Source of the DNA: Heliomicrobium undosum
Lineage (GTDB): Bacteria > Bacillota > Desulfitobacteriia > Heliobacteriales > Heliobacteriaceae
DNA: 64,000 bases
Direction: 5' to 3'
Assembly: GCF_009877425.1 (NCBI RefSeq)
Contig: NZ_WXEY01000018.1
Coordinates: 1 to 64,000, forward strand
A model generated the notes under the pieces. It was given only the letters and a program-made list of their open reading frames with translations. It was not told the origin of the DNA and made no database searches. Positions 15,865 to 23,599 of this stretch are shown one piece after another. The position numbers and the translations under genes were made by a program. Numbering within the stretch: position 1 is the first letter of the stretch; every line of letters starts with the position of its first letter.

Positions 15865-16725
15865 ATGCCTGAATGGACCATCGCCTTTATTCGCGCCACA
15901 GCCGTCTTCCTGCTCATCTTAGCAGGCGCCCGGCTGCTCGGCAAGCGACAACTGTCACAGTTGACCCTCTTTGATCTGATCACCGTTATCGCCATCGGCG
16001 TCGTCGCCGGCGCCTTGTCTCTCAACCTGGCCGGCGATCTGGCGAGCGCCCTCATGACGCTCGTCGTCTGGATCGGCTTTCCCATCGCCCTCTTTTACCT
16101 GTCCATCAAGTTCAAGACGGTGCGCGATCTGGTGCAGGGCAAGGTGACGGTGCTGATCAACCATGGGAAGGTCCTTGACGCCAAATTGATGGAGGTCCGC
16201 ATGAGCCCTGAGGACCTTTTGAGCCAACTCCGGCGGAAAAACGTCTTCAACTTCGCTGACGTGGAGTTTGCCATGCTCGAACCGGACGGTGAACTGAGCG
16301 TCTTTCTCAAGAAGGACAAGCGGCCTGTCACGGCGTCGACGCTGGAGATGAAGGTGGGCCATGAGAGCGTCCCCCAGACGGTGATTATGGACGGCATCAT
16401 GATGGACGAGCCGCTGACGGCTATGGGGCTCAACCGGCGCTGGCTCCATGAGGAGTTGGAGAAGATCGGCGTGGCGCCGGAGAATGTTTTCCTGGCCCAG
16501 GTCGATTCGGTGGGCCAACTGTATGTGGACCTCTTCGATGACGCTATCAATCTGCCCCAGCCGAAGACGAAGGAACTGCTCTTCGTGAACCTGAAAAAGT
16601 CCCAGGCCGACTGTGAGCTCTACGCCCTGGCCACGAAGGACCCGTCGGCCAAGCAGATGTATACGGAGGCGGCGGGGTTGATGTCGGAGACGGTCAAGGA
16701 TCTGGAGCCGCTGCTGAAGCGCTGA
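15865..16725 (+). CDS. DUF421 (YetF-like) membrane protein fused to DUF1657 (2Duf type)
   Basis: Protein of 286 residues: three N-terminal membrane helices (about 5-85), a cytosolic DUF421/YetF alpha-beta domain (about 90-225), and a C-terminal DUF1657-like helical hairpin (KELLFVNLKKSQADCELYAL to KDLEPLLKR). This exact DUF421-DUF1657 fusion is the 2Duf protein of spoVA2mob operons, where it is linked to high heat resistance of spores. It lies in the spore inner membrane in bacilli. ATG has AAGGAG upstream. Followed after 31 bp by spoVAC. Finding all three DUF1657 domains in a row supports a shared complex. Confidence 0.88.
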   Translation: MPEWTIAFIRATAVFLLILAGARLLGKRQLSQLTLFDLITVIAIGVVAGALSLNLAGDLASALMTLVVWIGFPIALFYLSIKFKTVRDLVQGKVTVLINHGKVLDAKLMEVRMSPEDLLSQLRRKNVFNFADVEFAMLEPDGELSVFLKKDKRPVTASTLEMKVGHESVPQTVIMDGIMMDEPLTAMGLNRRWLHEELEKIGVAPENVFLAQVDSVGQLYVDLFDDAINLPQPKTKELLFVNLKKSQADCELYALATKDPSAKQMYTEAAGLMSETVKDLEPLLKR

Positions 16726-16756
16726 GGGAAACACCCTTGTAAAGGGGGAACGATCG

Positions 16757-17236
16757 TTGTCAAACAAAAAAAAGAAGAACCTGACGCCGGTCCAGCAGGA
16801 GTACCACGACTTTTCCAAGCTCCGGGAGCCGAAACGGCCTGTATTGAAGAACTGTCTCTGGGCCTTTTTCGTCGGCGGGTCGATCTGCCTGCTTGGCCAG
16901 GTCATCCAGAACTTCTTTCTCTGGCACTTCAATTTCAATGAAAAGACAGCCGGCAACCCGACGGTGGCGATCATGGTCCTGCTCGCGGTCCTGCTGACGT
17001 CCTTCGGCGTCTACGACCACATCGCCCAGCACGCCGGCGCAGGGACCGCCGTGCCGGTGACCGGTTTTGCCAACTCCATGGCCTCGGCTGCCATCGAGCA
17101 CCGGACCGAGGGCTATGTCCTGGGCGTTGGCGGCAAGATGTTCAAATTGGCCGGGCCGGTCATCGTCTTCGGCGTCGTCTCGGCCTTCGTGGTGGCGCTG
17201 ATCAAGACGCTCCTCGGCATGGCGGGGGTTGGGTAG
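16757..17236 (+). CDS. spoVAC: Stage V sporulation protein AC
   Basis: Membrane protein of 159 residues with about four helices; FFVGGSICLLGQ, GVYDHIAQHAGAGTAVPVTGFANSM and GVGGKMFKLAGPVI are conserved SpoVAC signatures. SpoVAC forms or gates the channel that moves dipicolinic acid into the forespore and releases it in germination. TTG start at 16757 follows AAAGGGGGAA. The stop is directly followed by spoVAD. Confidence 0.95.
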   Translation: MSNKKKKNLTPVQQEYHDFSKLREPKRPVLKNCLWAFFVGGSICLLGQVIQNFFLWHFNFNEKTAGNPTVAIMVLLAVLLTSFGVYDHIAQHAGAGTAVPVTGFANSMASAAIEHRTEGYVLGVGGKMFKLAGPVIVFGVVSAFVVALIKTLLGMAGVG

Positions 17237-17237
17237 C

Positions 17238-18248
17238 ATGCAGCAGGGACATCAGAGTTGGCGCTTCGACAACAAGCCCGTCATCGTAGCCAGTGCCGCT
17301 GTCGGAGGACCTTTTGAAGCCCAGGGGCCGCTGTCCAAGGACTTTGACTTGCTCCACGGCGACCTCTGGCTGGGACAGGCCAGTTTCGAAAAGGCCGAGC
17401 GCAAGCTCCTGGAAGAAGCCTGCGAGGTGGCCATCCGCAAGGCGGGGTTGCAGAAAAAAGACATCGAGTTTTTCCTCTGCGGCGATCTGATGAACCAGAT
17501 CACCGCCAGCAGCTTCGCCGCCCGGACCATGGCGGTGCCTTACCTGGGGCTCTTCGGCGCCTGCTCCACCTCTATGGAGGGGTTGGCCCTAGCCTCTTTG
17601 CTCGTCAACAGCCGCGCCGGGCGCTATGTCCTCTGCGGCACCTCCAGCCACAACGCGACGGCGGAAAAGCAGTTCCGCTACCCCACCGAATACGGCGGCC
17701 AGAAACCGCCGACAGCCCAGTGGACCGTCACCGGCTCCGGGGTGGCCGTCGTCGCACCCGAAGGGGAAGGGCCGCGTGTAACCGGGGCCACCATCGGACG
17801 GATTGTTGATATGGGCATCACCGACCCCTTCAACATGGGGGCGGCGATGGCGCCGGCGGCGGTGGACACGATCACCGCCCACTTCCGGGACTTCGGCATC
17901 TTCCATGAGGAGTACGATCTGATCGCCACGGGCGACCTGGGGAAGGTGGGCCACCACATCGCCAAGGACCTCTTCGCCAAGCACGGCATGGCCCTCCCCG
18001 AGGAGAAGTTCGTCGACTGCGGTCTTCTCATCTACGGCCCGGACCAGCAGGAAGAGGTGATCGCCGGCGGGAGCGGCTGCGGCTGTTCGGCCACCGTCAC
18101 CTATGGGCACATCCTCAACCGGATGAAGCAGGGGGAACTGCGCAAGATCCTCATTGTCGCAACCGGCGCGTTGCTTTCGCCGATCACGTACCAGCAGAAT
18201 GATTCTATCCCCTGTATCGCCCATGCGGTGGCGATTGAGCGGGGGTAG
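17238..18248 (+). CDS. spoVAD: Stage V sporulation protein AD
   Basis: Peripheral protein of 336 residues with a thiolase-like fold that binds dipicolinic acid at the spore inner membrane. Signatures: PVIVASAAVGGPFE, FGACSTSMEGLALAS (the thiolase-like Cys loop) and GYGDL-like ATGDLGKVGHH. ATG 17238 begins two bases after the spoVAC stop and uses GGCGGGGGTTGGG inside spoVAC as its ribosome site, so the two are coupled. A TTG nine bases earlier is a less likely start. Confidence 0.95.
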   Translation: MQQGHQSWRFDNKPVIVASAAVGGPFEAQGPLSKDFDLLHGDLWLGQASFEKAERKLLEEACEVAIRKAGLQKKDIEFFLCGDLMNQITASSFAARTMAVPYLGLFGACSTSMEGLALASLLVNSRAGRYVLCGTSSHNATAEKQFRYPTEYGGQKPPTAQWTVTGSGVAVVAPEGEGPRVTGATIGRIVDMGITDPFNMGAAMAPAAVDTITAHFRDFGIFHEEYDLIATGDLGKVGHHIAKDLFAKHGMALPEEKFVDCGLLIYGPDQQEEVIAGGSGCGCSATVTYGHILNRMKQGELRKILIVATGALLSPITYQQNDSIPCIAHAVAIERG

Positions 18249-18349
18249 TCGGTGTGAGGGTGCGCCGCAGGGAGTGCCGGGGAGAACGCCAGAGGGAACA
18301 TTGACGAAATGGGATAAGATTCGGCCTGTAATGGAGGGAGATTCGAACT

Positions 18350-18703
18350 GTGGAAACCTACTTTTGGGCCTTTGTCGTGGGCGGACTGATCTGCGTCATC
18401 GGGCAACTGCTGTTCGATGTGGCGAAACTCACCCCGGCCCATACGATGACCCTCCTTGTCGTCTCCGGCGCGGTTCTGGACGGTCTGGGACTCTATGAGC
18501 CCCTGATCGACTTTGCTGGCGCCGGAGCGACAGTGCCCATCACCAGCTTCGGCAATGCCCTGGTGCATGGGGCGATGGCGGAAGCGAAGTCGACGGGGCT
18601 GATCGGGATTCTGACGGGGATATTTGAGGTGACCAGCGCCGGCATCTCGGCGGCCATCATCTTCGGTTTTATCGCCTCCCTGATCGCCAAGCCGAAGGGG
18701 TAG
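18350..18703 (+). CDS. spoVAE: Stage V sporulation protein AE (SpoVAEb type)
   Basis: Membrane protein of 117 residues with about four helices: [18 protein letters not shown] at the start, [18 protein letters not shown] in the middle and a hydrophobic end ([17 protein letters not shown]). It is the third channel component, homologous in layout to SpoVAC. GTG start follows GGAGGGAG. About 100 bp separate it from spoVAD with no terminator, so one transcript is likely. Confidence 0.93.
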   Translation: METYFWAFVVGGLICVIGQLLFDVAKLTPAHTMTLLVVSGAVLDGLGLYEPLIDFAGAGATVPITSFGNALVHGAMAEAKSTGLIGILTGIFEVTSAGISAAIIFGFIASLIAKPKG

Positions 18704-18790
18704 AGAACGGAGCGGTCAGGTGATTCAGCGTGAGTATGATATCCATTGCGCTTTTGCGGTCGCTGAGAGCGCAAAGAAGGGTTGAAGTCG

Positions 18791-19396
18791 ATGCAGTTTG
18801 ATCACAAAGGGCGGTCGTCGCTCGGTCGAGTGTTGTCGATTCATGAAGGGTTGTTGAACAAGTTAGGGGCGTTGAGCCGCCAAATGTTGTTGCCCCCTCG
18901 AATGTTGTTGTTTATGGAGGAGGAGCGACTGCATCCTCAACAATCGCTATTCGTCCTAAGAGCTCCGGCTTTGGCGGTCCTTTTTTTGGCTTTTGCCGTC
19001 TTCTTTAGCGGCTGCGCCGCAGGCAAGTCCACGGCGAAAAACAGTGATCTGAAAGAACCGCCTTCCCGGATGGATCCGGTGCTGGCCCAGGACATCAAAG
19101 GCGTCACCAAGTCGGTGCAAGGGGTCGACGATGCGACCGCCATTGTCATCGGCAACGACATCGCCGTCGGCGCCAAGGTGAGCGGCTTTGACCGCCTGCG
19201 TATGAAAAGCATCCGCGGGGCGATCGACAAGAAGATCCGCGAGTCTTATAAGAACTACCGGGTCCATGTCACCACCGATAAAAAACTTTTTAAACAGATC
19301 AAGCAGATCGAGGATCAAGAAAAATCTCCGGGGGACGCGCCGCCGGAGATTGAGAAGAACTTCCGCAAGATTTTGTTGGATAACGATGCGCCGTAA
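18791..19396 (+). CDS. YhcN/YlaJ-like sporulation lipoprotein
   Basis: Protein of about 201 residues. A hydrophobic signal segment ends in the lipobox FFSGC, followed by a linker and a YhcN/YlaJ-type domain (SVQGVDDATAIVIGNDIAVGAKVSG). Such lipoproteins are in the spore inner membrane and belong to spoVA2mob-type operons. The signal peptide would normally be at the very N terminus; here the frame runs about 55 residues further upstream to ATG 18791 (weak GAAGGG). A later start near ATG 18914, just before MEEERLHPQQ, would give a normal lipoprotein but has no good ribosome site. Start therefore uncertain, identity fairly sure. Confidence 0.78.
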   Translation: MQFDHKGRSSLGRVLSIHEGLLNKLGALSRQMLLPPRMLLFMEEERLHPQQSLFVLRAPALAVLFLAFAVFFSGCAAGKSTAKNSDLKEPPSRMDPVLAQDIKGVTKSVQGVDDATAIVIGNDIAVGAKVSGFDRLRMKSIRGAIDKKIRESYKNYRVHVTTDKKLFKQIKQIEDQEKSPGDAPPEIEKNFRKILLDNDAP

Positions 19397-19505
19397 GGGT
19401 CGCCAACAAATGTCGCCAACCGGACCTGCTATCATCGCCGCTTTAAAATACGGCTTGCTTTGGAGGATAGGAACGGGCGACTAGCCGAATCTTTTTAAAA
19501 GAAAA

Positions 19506-19534
19506 AACACCCCAGGCCCCAAGCCTGAGGTGTT
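19506..19534 (-). terminator. Terminator of the zinc-ribbon gene
   Basis: AACACC-CAGGC / GCCTG-GGTGTT; on the minus strand a T-rich tract (plus-strand AAAAAA before it) follows. Confidence 0.88.
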
Positions 19535-19551
19535 TCGTATGTTCGGATGGA

Positions 19552-19851
19552 TTACCAACTGCTGCGACGGTTGTTGAAGCAGTCGCGGCAGTAGACGGGC
19601 TTGTCGCCGCGGGGCTGGAAGGGAACCATGGTTTCGACGCCGCAGGAGGCGCAGACGGCGGGGAACATTTGACGCTCTTGACGGGGTTCGGGGGAACCGC
19701 CGCCACGCTGGGCTTTGCGGGCAGCACGGCAGCTGGCGCAACGGCCAGGCTCGTTGGTGAAGCCTTTTTCGGCGTAGAATTCCTGCTCGGAAGCCGAGAA
19801 CAGGAACTCGCTACCGCACTCTTTACAGGTGAGGTACTTGTCTTGGTACAT
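19552..19851 (-). CDS. Zinc-ribbon protein, function unknown
   Basis: Protein of 99 residues with three metal-binding pairs: CKEC near the N terminus, CASC twice, and CRDC near the C terminus. The segment DKYLTCKECGSEFLFSASEQ followed by EKGFTNEPGRCASCR is a recognised zinc-ribbon family found in many clostridia and Chloroflexi, with no known function. ATG 19851 follows GGAGGA; the frame is open far upstream but without codon bias. A glycine-rich linker joins the two ribbons. Followed by a terminator, so it is a single-gene unit. Confidence 0.82.
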   Translation of the reverse strand: MYQDKYLTCKECGSEFLFSASEQEFYAEKGFTNEPGRCASCRAARKAQRGGGSPEPRQERQMFPAVCASCGVETMVPFQPRGDKPVYCRDCFNNRRSSW

Positions 19852-19972
19852 GAGAAATCCTCCTCGATATTCGTTTGCCCGTGCTAAGGAGGTACCGCAT
19901 CCCATCACTTCCCTTAGCCGGTGGCAATCGAGAAGGGTATCGTCCATCCGTAAGCATCGCGAGCTTATTCTC

Positions 19973-20001
19973 AGTATAACCGATGAAATACTGGTTGGTA
20001 A
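19973..20001 (-). promoter_or_regulatory. Candidate sigma-A promoter of the zinc-ribbon gene
   Basis: Minus strand TTACCA (20001-19996), 17-bp spacer, TATACT (19978-19973). This is the only signal I see in the 335-bp gap 19852-20186; the short open frames there have no codon bias. Confidence 0.5.
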
Positions 20002-20186
20002 AGAAAAAAACGGCGAGTGACATAAGATCTTCCACCTGTCCGCCTTTGGAATCACTGTCATATCGTCGCCCGGAAGTGAGTCTTTTTGCCCAAGCTGTAC
20101 AAAGCCTTATCAACCCCAGAAGCATCTTGCTCCGAAGGCGTATTAACATGGAGAAGTAAGGAGGGGTCGAAGGAGGGTGCGAAACC

Positions 20187-21251
20187 TTATCGAGATCGGA
20201 AGTAAGCAAAAGGCCTTCCCTCTAAAAGGCGCGTCATCCAGGAGGGTCTTTTGTCACTTGGAGCGGTAGGGGCCTTTATCGACTGGTCGAGGATATCATA
20301 AATCTCGCCCAGCCGTTCCTTGGCGTGCTCATAACCGCGCTCAATACAGAGTTCCGCCTTGTCGAAATCGAACATGCCGATGCCCCCCACCTGGGGGCGG
20401 AGCACGAGATCGGCGTTTTGCGCTGTCCGTTTGGACTGGCTGGCCACGTTGATGGTGGTCACCCGGTGTACGATAGACATGAAGGTGTCAAAAGGCTCGT
20501 CAACGGGGTCGGCGAAAACGAGGTCGACAGCGATGACGATGTCGGCGCCGAGGGCGCGCGCGGCCGATGCCGGGCAGTTTTCCAGGATGCCGCCGTCGAC
20601 GAAGAGATGGTTCTGGTACTCGACGGGCTGGAAGAGCAAAGGGATGGCGCAGCTCGCCTGGACGGCCCGGGCGACAGAGATGTCGGTAAAGACATCGGCG
20701 TCGGGCAAGGGCTCAGCCAATGGCTGGGACGAAAAGAGCGCCTGCCTTCCCCGCCGCAAATCGGCCGATAAGATGGCGACGGGGTTTTTGAGATCGGCCA
20801 TCCGGGCGTCACCTGTTTTTTCGGCGATCAGTTCGAAGAGCTTTTTGCCTCGCACCAGACCCCGCGTCTGTACGTCATTGCGGAACAGTCTTCGCAAAAA
20901 CTGGCCGTAGTCATAATCCAGGTAGCGCCGGTCGATCGTAGGGACCAGGTCCATCAGTTCCGGGGCGCTGTAGCCGTACCCATAGAGAGCGGCCACGATG
21001 GAGCCCGAGCTGGTTCCCGCCAGGCAATGGATGGGGATGCGCGCTTCTTCGAGGGCAAGCAGGATGCCCAGGTGGGCGCATCCGACGATGCCGCCGCCCC
21101 CCAGGGCGATGCCGATTTTGTTCAATGTTGTTGACCTCGCTATGGCTGTCTCGTTTTTTACGACGACAACTTCATTGTGTACAACGGCATGAGGGTTATA
21201 CCGATTGGGCGCTATCGAGAAAGCGATGCCTTTGTTCTTTTTTGTTACCAT
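20187..21251 (-). CDS. Patatin-like phospholipase
   Basis: Predicted cytosolic lipid acyl hydrolase of 354 residues, RssA/NTE type. Ser-Asp dyad visible: oxyanion loop ALGGGGIVGCAHLG, nucleophile elbow AGTSSGS, and catalytic Asp in DGGILENCP. After the core the HRVTTINVASQSKR region is typical of bacterial NTE-like proteins. A tail of about 40 residues (PSWMTRLLEGRPF) has no assigned role. ATG 21251 follows GAAAGG. Divergent from the acyltransferase at 21350 with only 98 bp between, so both may act on membrane lipids and share control; that is an inference. Confidence 0.9.
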   Translation of the reverse strand: MVTKKNKGIAFSIAPNRYNPHAVVHNEVVVVKNETAIARSTTLNKIGIALGGGGIVGCAHLGILLALEEARIPIHCLAGTSSGSIVAALYGYGYSAPELMDLVPTIDRRYLDYDYGQFLRRLFRNDVQTRGLVRGKKLFELIAEKTGDARMADLKNPVAILSADLRRGRQALFSSQPLAEPLPDADVFTDISVARAVQASCAIPLLFQPVEYQNHLFVDGGILENCPASAARALGADIVIAVDLVFADPVDEPFDTFMSIVHRVTTINVASQSKRTAQNADLVLRPQVGGIGMFDFDKAELCIERGYEHAKERLGEIYDILDQSIKAPTAPSDKRPSWMTRLLEGRPFAYFRSR

Positions 21252-21349
21252 TTTTTAACCTTTCGGCAACAAAACGATAAAACAGGGCTGGTAAAGTTTT
21301 TTTAATCAACTTTCTGCGCCAGTCGAAGTGTTTGAGAGGGTTGACCGTT

Positions 21350-22417
21350 ATGTATGAATGGATCGGGAAAATCACGGCGGATGCGGGGCGCCTCGATGTC
21401 ATCGGTCGATGGGCGGCCTGCTTGCCCCGACCGGTCGCGCTAGCCGCCTGCCAGATGCTGGGACGGGCGCTTTATGACCGGGCTGGCAGTGTGAGGGAAC
21501 GGGTGAAGGCCAACATGGGCGAACTGTTGGGAGAACTGCAAGGCCACCCGAGGGGAGAGTCGTGGGGAGAATCACAGGGAGAATCAGGGGAAAGCCGATT
21601 GGAGGCCTGTTGCCGCGAGTACTTTCTGCACGGGGCGCTCGGGCTGTATGAGGTGCTGGTGGCTTTCTCTGATCCGAAACAGCGGTTGGATCGGTTTTTC
21701 ACCATCGAGGGAGAAGAATACCTGGAGACAGCGCTGGCCTCGGGGCGGGGGGCTATCTTGTTTACCCCCCATCTCGGGAATTTTTTTTATTACTACTGGT
21801 TGCTGTCCCGGCGCTATCCCTGTCTGACTGTGGGGACCACCGACAGTCCTGAGATTCGCCCGGTCTATGAGCGCTTTCACCGGATGGGCTGCCGGGGCCT
21901 CGATTATGATGCCACATCGCCCTCCGAATTGGTTCGGAAACTGCGTCTGCACCTGGAGGAGAATGGGCTCGTCTTCTTGCATGGCGATTTCTGGCGTCCC
22001 CACTTTCCACAAGCCCATTTTTTCGGGCGTCCGACGCGCAGCCCCGGCGGAACAGCCCTGCTAGCCCTCGAAATGGGGGTCCCTGTGGTGCCCTTTTACG
22101 GACGCCGCATCCGGGGTTTTGAGCACCGCCTCGTCTTTTGTCCGCCCATCTACCTGCATAAGGAGTTTCGTCCCCACGAACGAACCGAGGCGACGAACCG
22201 CTTGAACCGATTGCTGGCGGAGATGATCGCCTGGGTTCCGGAACAGTGGTTTTACTGGTTCAATGTCCATGAGCGTTGGGAAAAGAGAGCGATGACAGGC
22301 GCCGCGACCGAAGGCGCAATGAGCCTTAAGCGCGAAAAAACGATGAGCGTTCATCGTGAAAACGCGGCGAACGGGGGGAGTGAAACCGCGTTGCGCGCCG
22401 GTTTCTCGCAAGGTTAA
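21350..22417 (+). CDS. LpxL/HtrB-family acyltransferase homologue lacking the catalytic acid
   Basis: Protein of 355 residues of the lipid A acyltransferase family (PF03279): GRGAILFTPHLGNFF, then FLHGDFWRP, FFGRPTRSPGGTALLALEMGVP and WVPEQWFYWFN near the end. The family catalytic motif is His-x4-Asp/Glu; here the sixth position after the His-Leu-Gly-Asn is Phe, so the acid is missing. A GES-rich insert (GESWGESQGESGES) lies at about 65-80. ATG 21350 follows AGAGGG. Lipid A is not expected in this organism, so the substrate may be another glycolipid, or the enzyme may act without its acid. The C-terminal 50 residues are low in complexity. Confidence 0.78.
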   Translation: MYEWIGKITADAGRLDVIGRWAACLPRPVALAACQMLGRALYDRAGSVRERVKANMGELLGELQGHPRGESWGESQGESGESRLEACCREYFLHGALGLYEVLVAFSDPKQRLDRFFTIEGEEYLETALASGRGAILFTPHLGNFFYYYWLLSRRYPCLTVGTTDSPEIRPVYERFHRMGCRGLDYDATSPSELVRKLRLHLEENGLVFLHGDFWRPHFPQAHFFGRPTRSPGGTALLALEMGVPVVPFYGRRIRGFEHRLVFCPPIYLHKEFRPHERTEATNRLNRLLAEMIAWVPEQWFYWFNVHERWEKRAMTGAATEGAMSLKREKTMSVHRENAANGGSETALRAGFSQG

Positions 22418-22448
22418 TCAGTCCATAGAAAACGGAAATGAAACGTTT

Positions 22449-22483
22449 ACGACGCCTCACTGCTGGGAGGCGTCGTTGTTTTT
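22449..22483 (+). terminator. Terminator after the acyltransferase gene
   Basis: ACGACGCCTC / GAGGCGTCGT with an 8-base loop, followed by TGTTTTT. Confidence 0.92.
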
Positions 22484-22626
22484 GTCCGGTGCTGTGATAT
22501 TTGGCCTCGGCATAAGAATAGTCAGGTGTGGGAAGAGAAATCGCCGGCTTTGCGCCTTATCAGGGAGCAGCGTATCTGGAGATCAGCGTAATCAGGAGAA
22601 CATCGTATCAGGGGAGGGGACGCTTC

Positions 22627-23577
22627 ATGCGCAGGGAGGACTTCGAGCGGCTCTGCCGGAACTGGCCCTTCGGCAGAGGCCATGCCTTGGCGGGAGCGGT
22701 GCTGCCCCTGGTCCGCAGCCATCAGGCGGGGCGGGGCGGCGGGAAATTGCCGGTCATCTGGATCGAGACCTGTGACAGCGGCGACAACAACATCTCCTTC
22801 TTGAACACAGCCGCCCCTTATGTGGATCAGGTGTTTTCCGGGATGATCGACCTGATCTACAGCAACACCTTCATGGCGGCCCAGGGGGCAGACGCCCTCG
22901 CGCTGTTGCAGGATGCCCTCGTACGGGCCGGGCAGGGCCGCCGGCGTTACACCCTTGTCGTGGAGGGCGCCATCCCCCTGGGCGGGCGGGGGCGCTATGC
23001 GGTGATCGCCTGGACGCCTTCCGGTCCGTTGACGGCCTACGATGCGGTGCGGTGGCTGGGGAAGGAAGCCGAATACGTGGTTGCATTGGGGACCTGCGCC
23101 GCCTTCGGCGGTCCCTCGGCAGCCCGGCCGAACCCGACGGAGAGCGTAGGGGTCGGTGATGTGCTCGACCGAACGGTCATCAATGTGAGCGGCTGCCCCG
23201 TTAACCCTGACTGGTTCGTGGGGACGCTGGCCCACCTGCTCCTCTATGGGATGCCGGAACTGGATGAGCGGGGACGGCCGGTGCTCTTTTACGGCAGCAC
23301 TGTTCACCGCCATTGCCAGCGGCGTTCCTACTTCGATCAGAAGGTCTTTGCGAAGCGGCTTGGAGACCGGGAGTGCATGTTTTCCCTGGGTTGCGCGGGG
23401 CCGAAGACCTATGCCGACTGCCCTTACCGCCTCTGGGTCGATCATGTCAGTTGGCCTGTGAAGGCGAACACGCCCTGCATCGGCTGCACCAACCCGGACT
23501 TCCCCGATGGGTCGACCCCCTTTTTTGCGCCCTTGCCCGAAAAAGCAGGGCAACAGGGAAAAGCCGGGCAGCCGTAA
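22627..23577 (+). CDS. NiFe hydrogenase small subunit, atypical proximal cluster site
   Basis: Iron-sulfur electron-transfer subunit, 316 residues. Medial and distal cluster ligands look normal: STVHRHCQRR, LGCAGPKTYADCP and PCIGCTNPDF. Of the proximal ligands, GTCAAFGG and SGCPVNPDW are present, but the N-terminal CxxC is replaced by C49-D-S-G-D53. An Asp near this Cys replaces the fourth Cys in actinobacterial-type (group 1h) hydrogenases, so an Asp ligand is conceivable. There is no twin-arginine signal, so the enzyme should stay in the cytoplasm. ATG 22627 follows GGAGGGG. The large subunit follows after 22 bp. Confidence 0.88.
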   Translation: MRREDFERLCRNWPFGRGHALAGAVLPLVRSHQAGRGGGKLPVIWIETCDSGDNNISFLNTAAPYVDQVFSGMIDLIYSNTFMAAQGADALALLQDALVRAGQGRRRYTLVVEGAIPLGGRGRYAVIAWTPSGPLTAYDAVRWLGKEAEYVVALGTCAAFGGPSAARPNPTESVGVGDVLDRTVINVSGCPVNPDWFVGTLAHLLLYGMPELDERGRPVLFYGSTVHRHCQRRSYFDQKVFAKRLGDRECMFSLGCAGPKTYADCPYRLWVDHVSWPVKANTPCIGCTNPDFPDGSTPFFAPLPEKAGQQGKAGQP

Positions 23578-23599
23578 TACTAAGGTGGGGGGATCAGGC

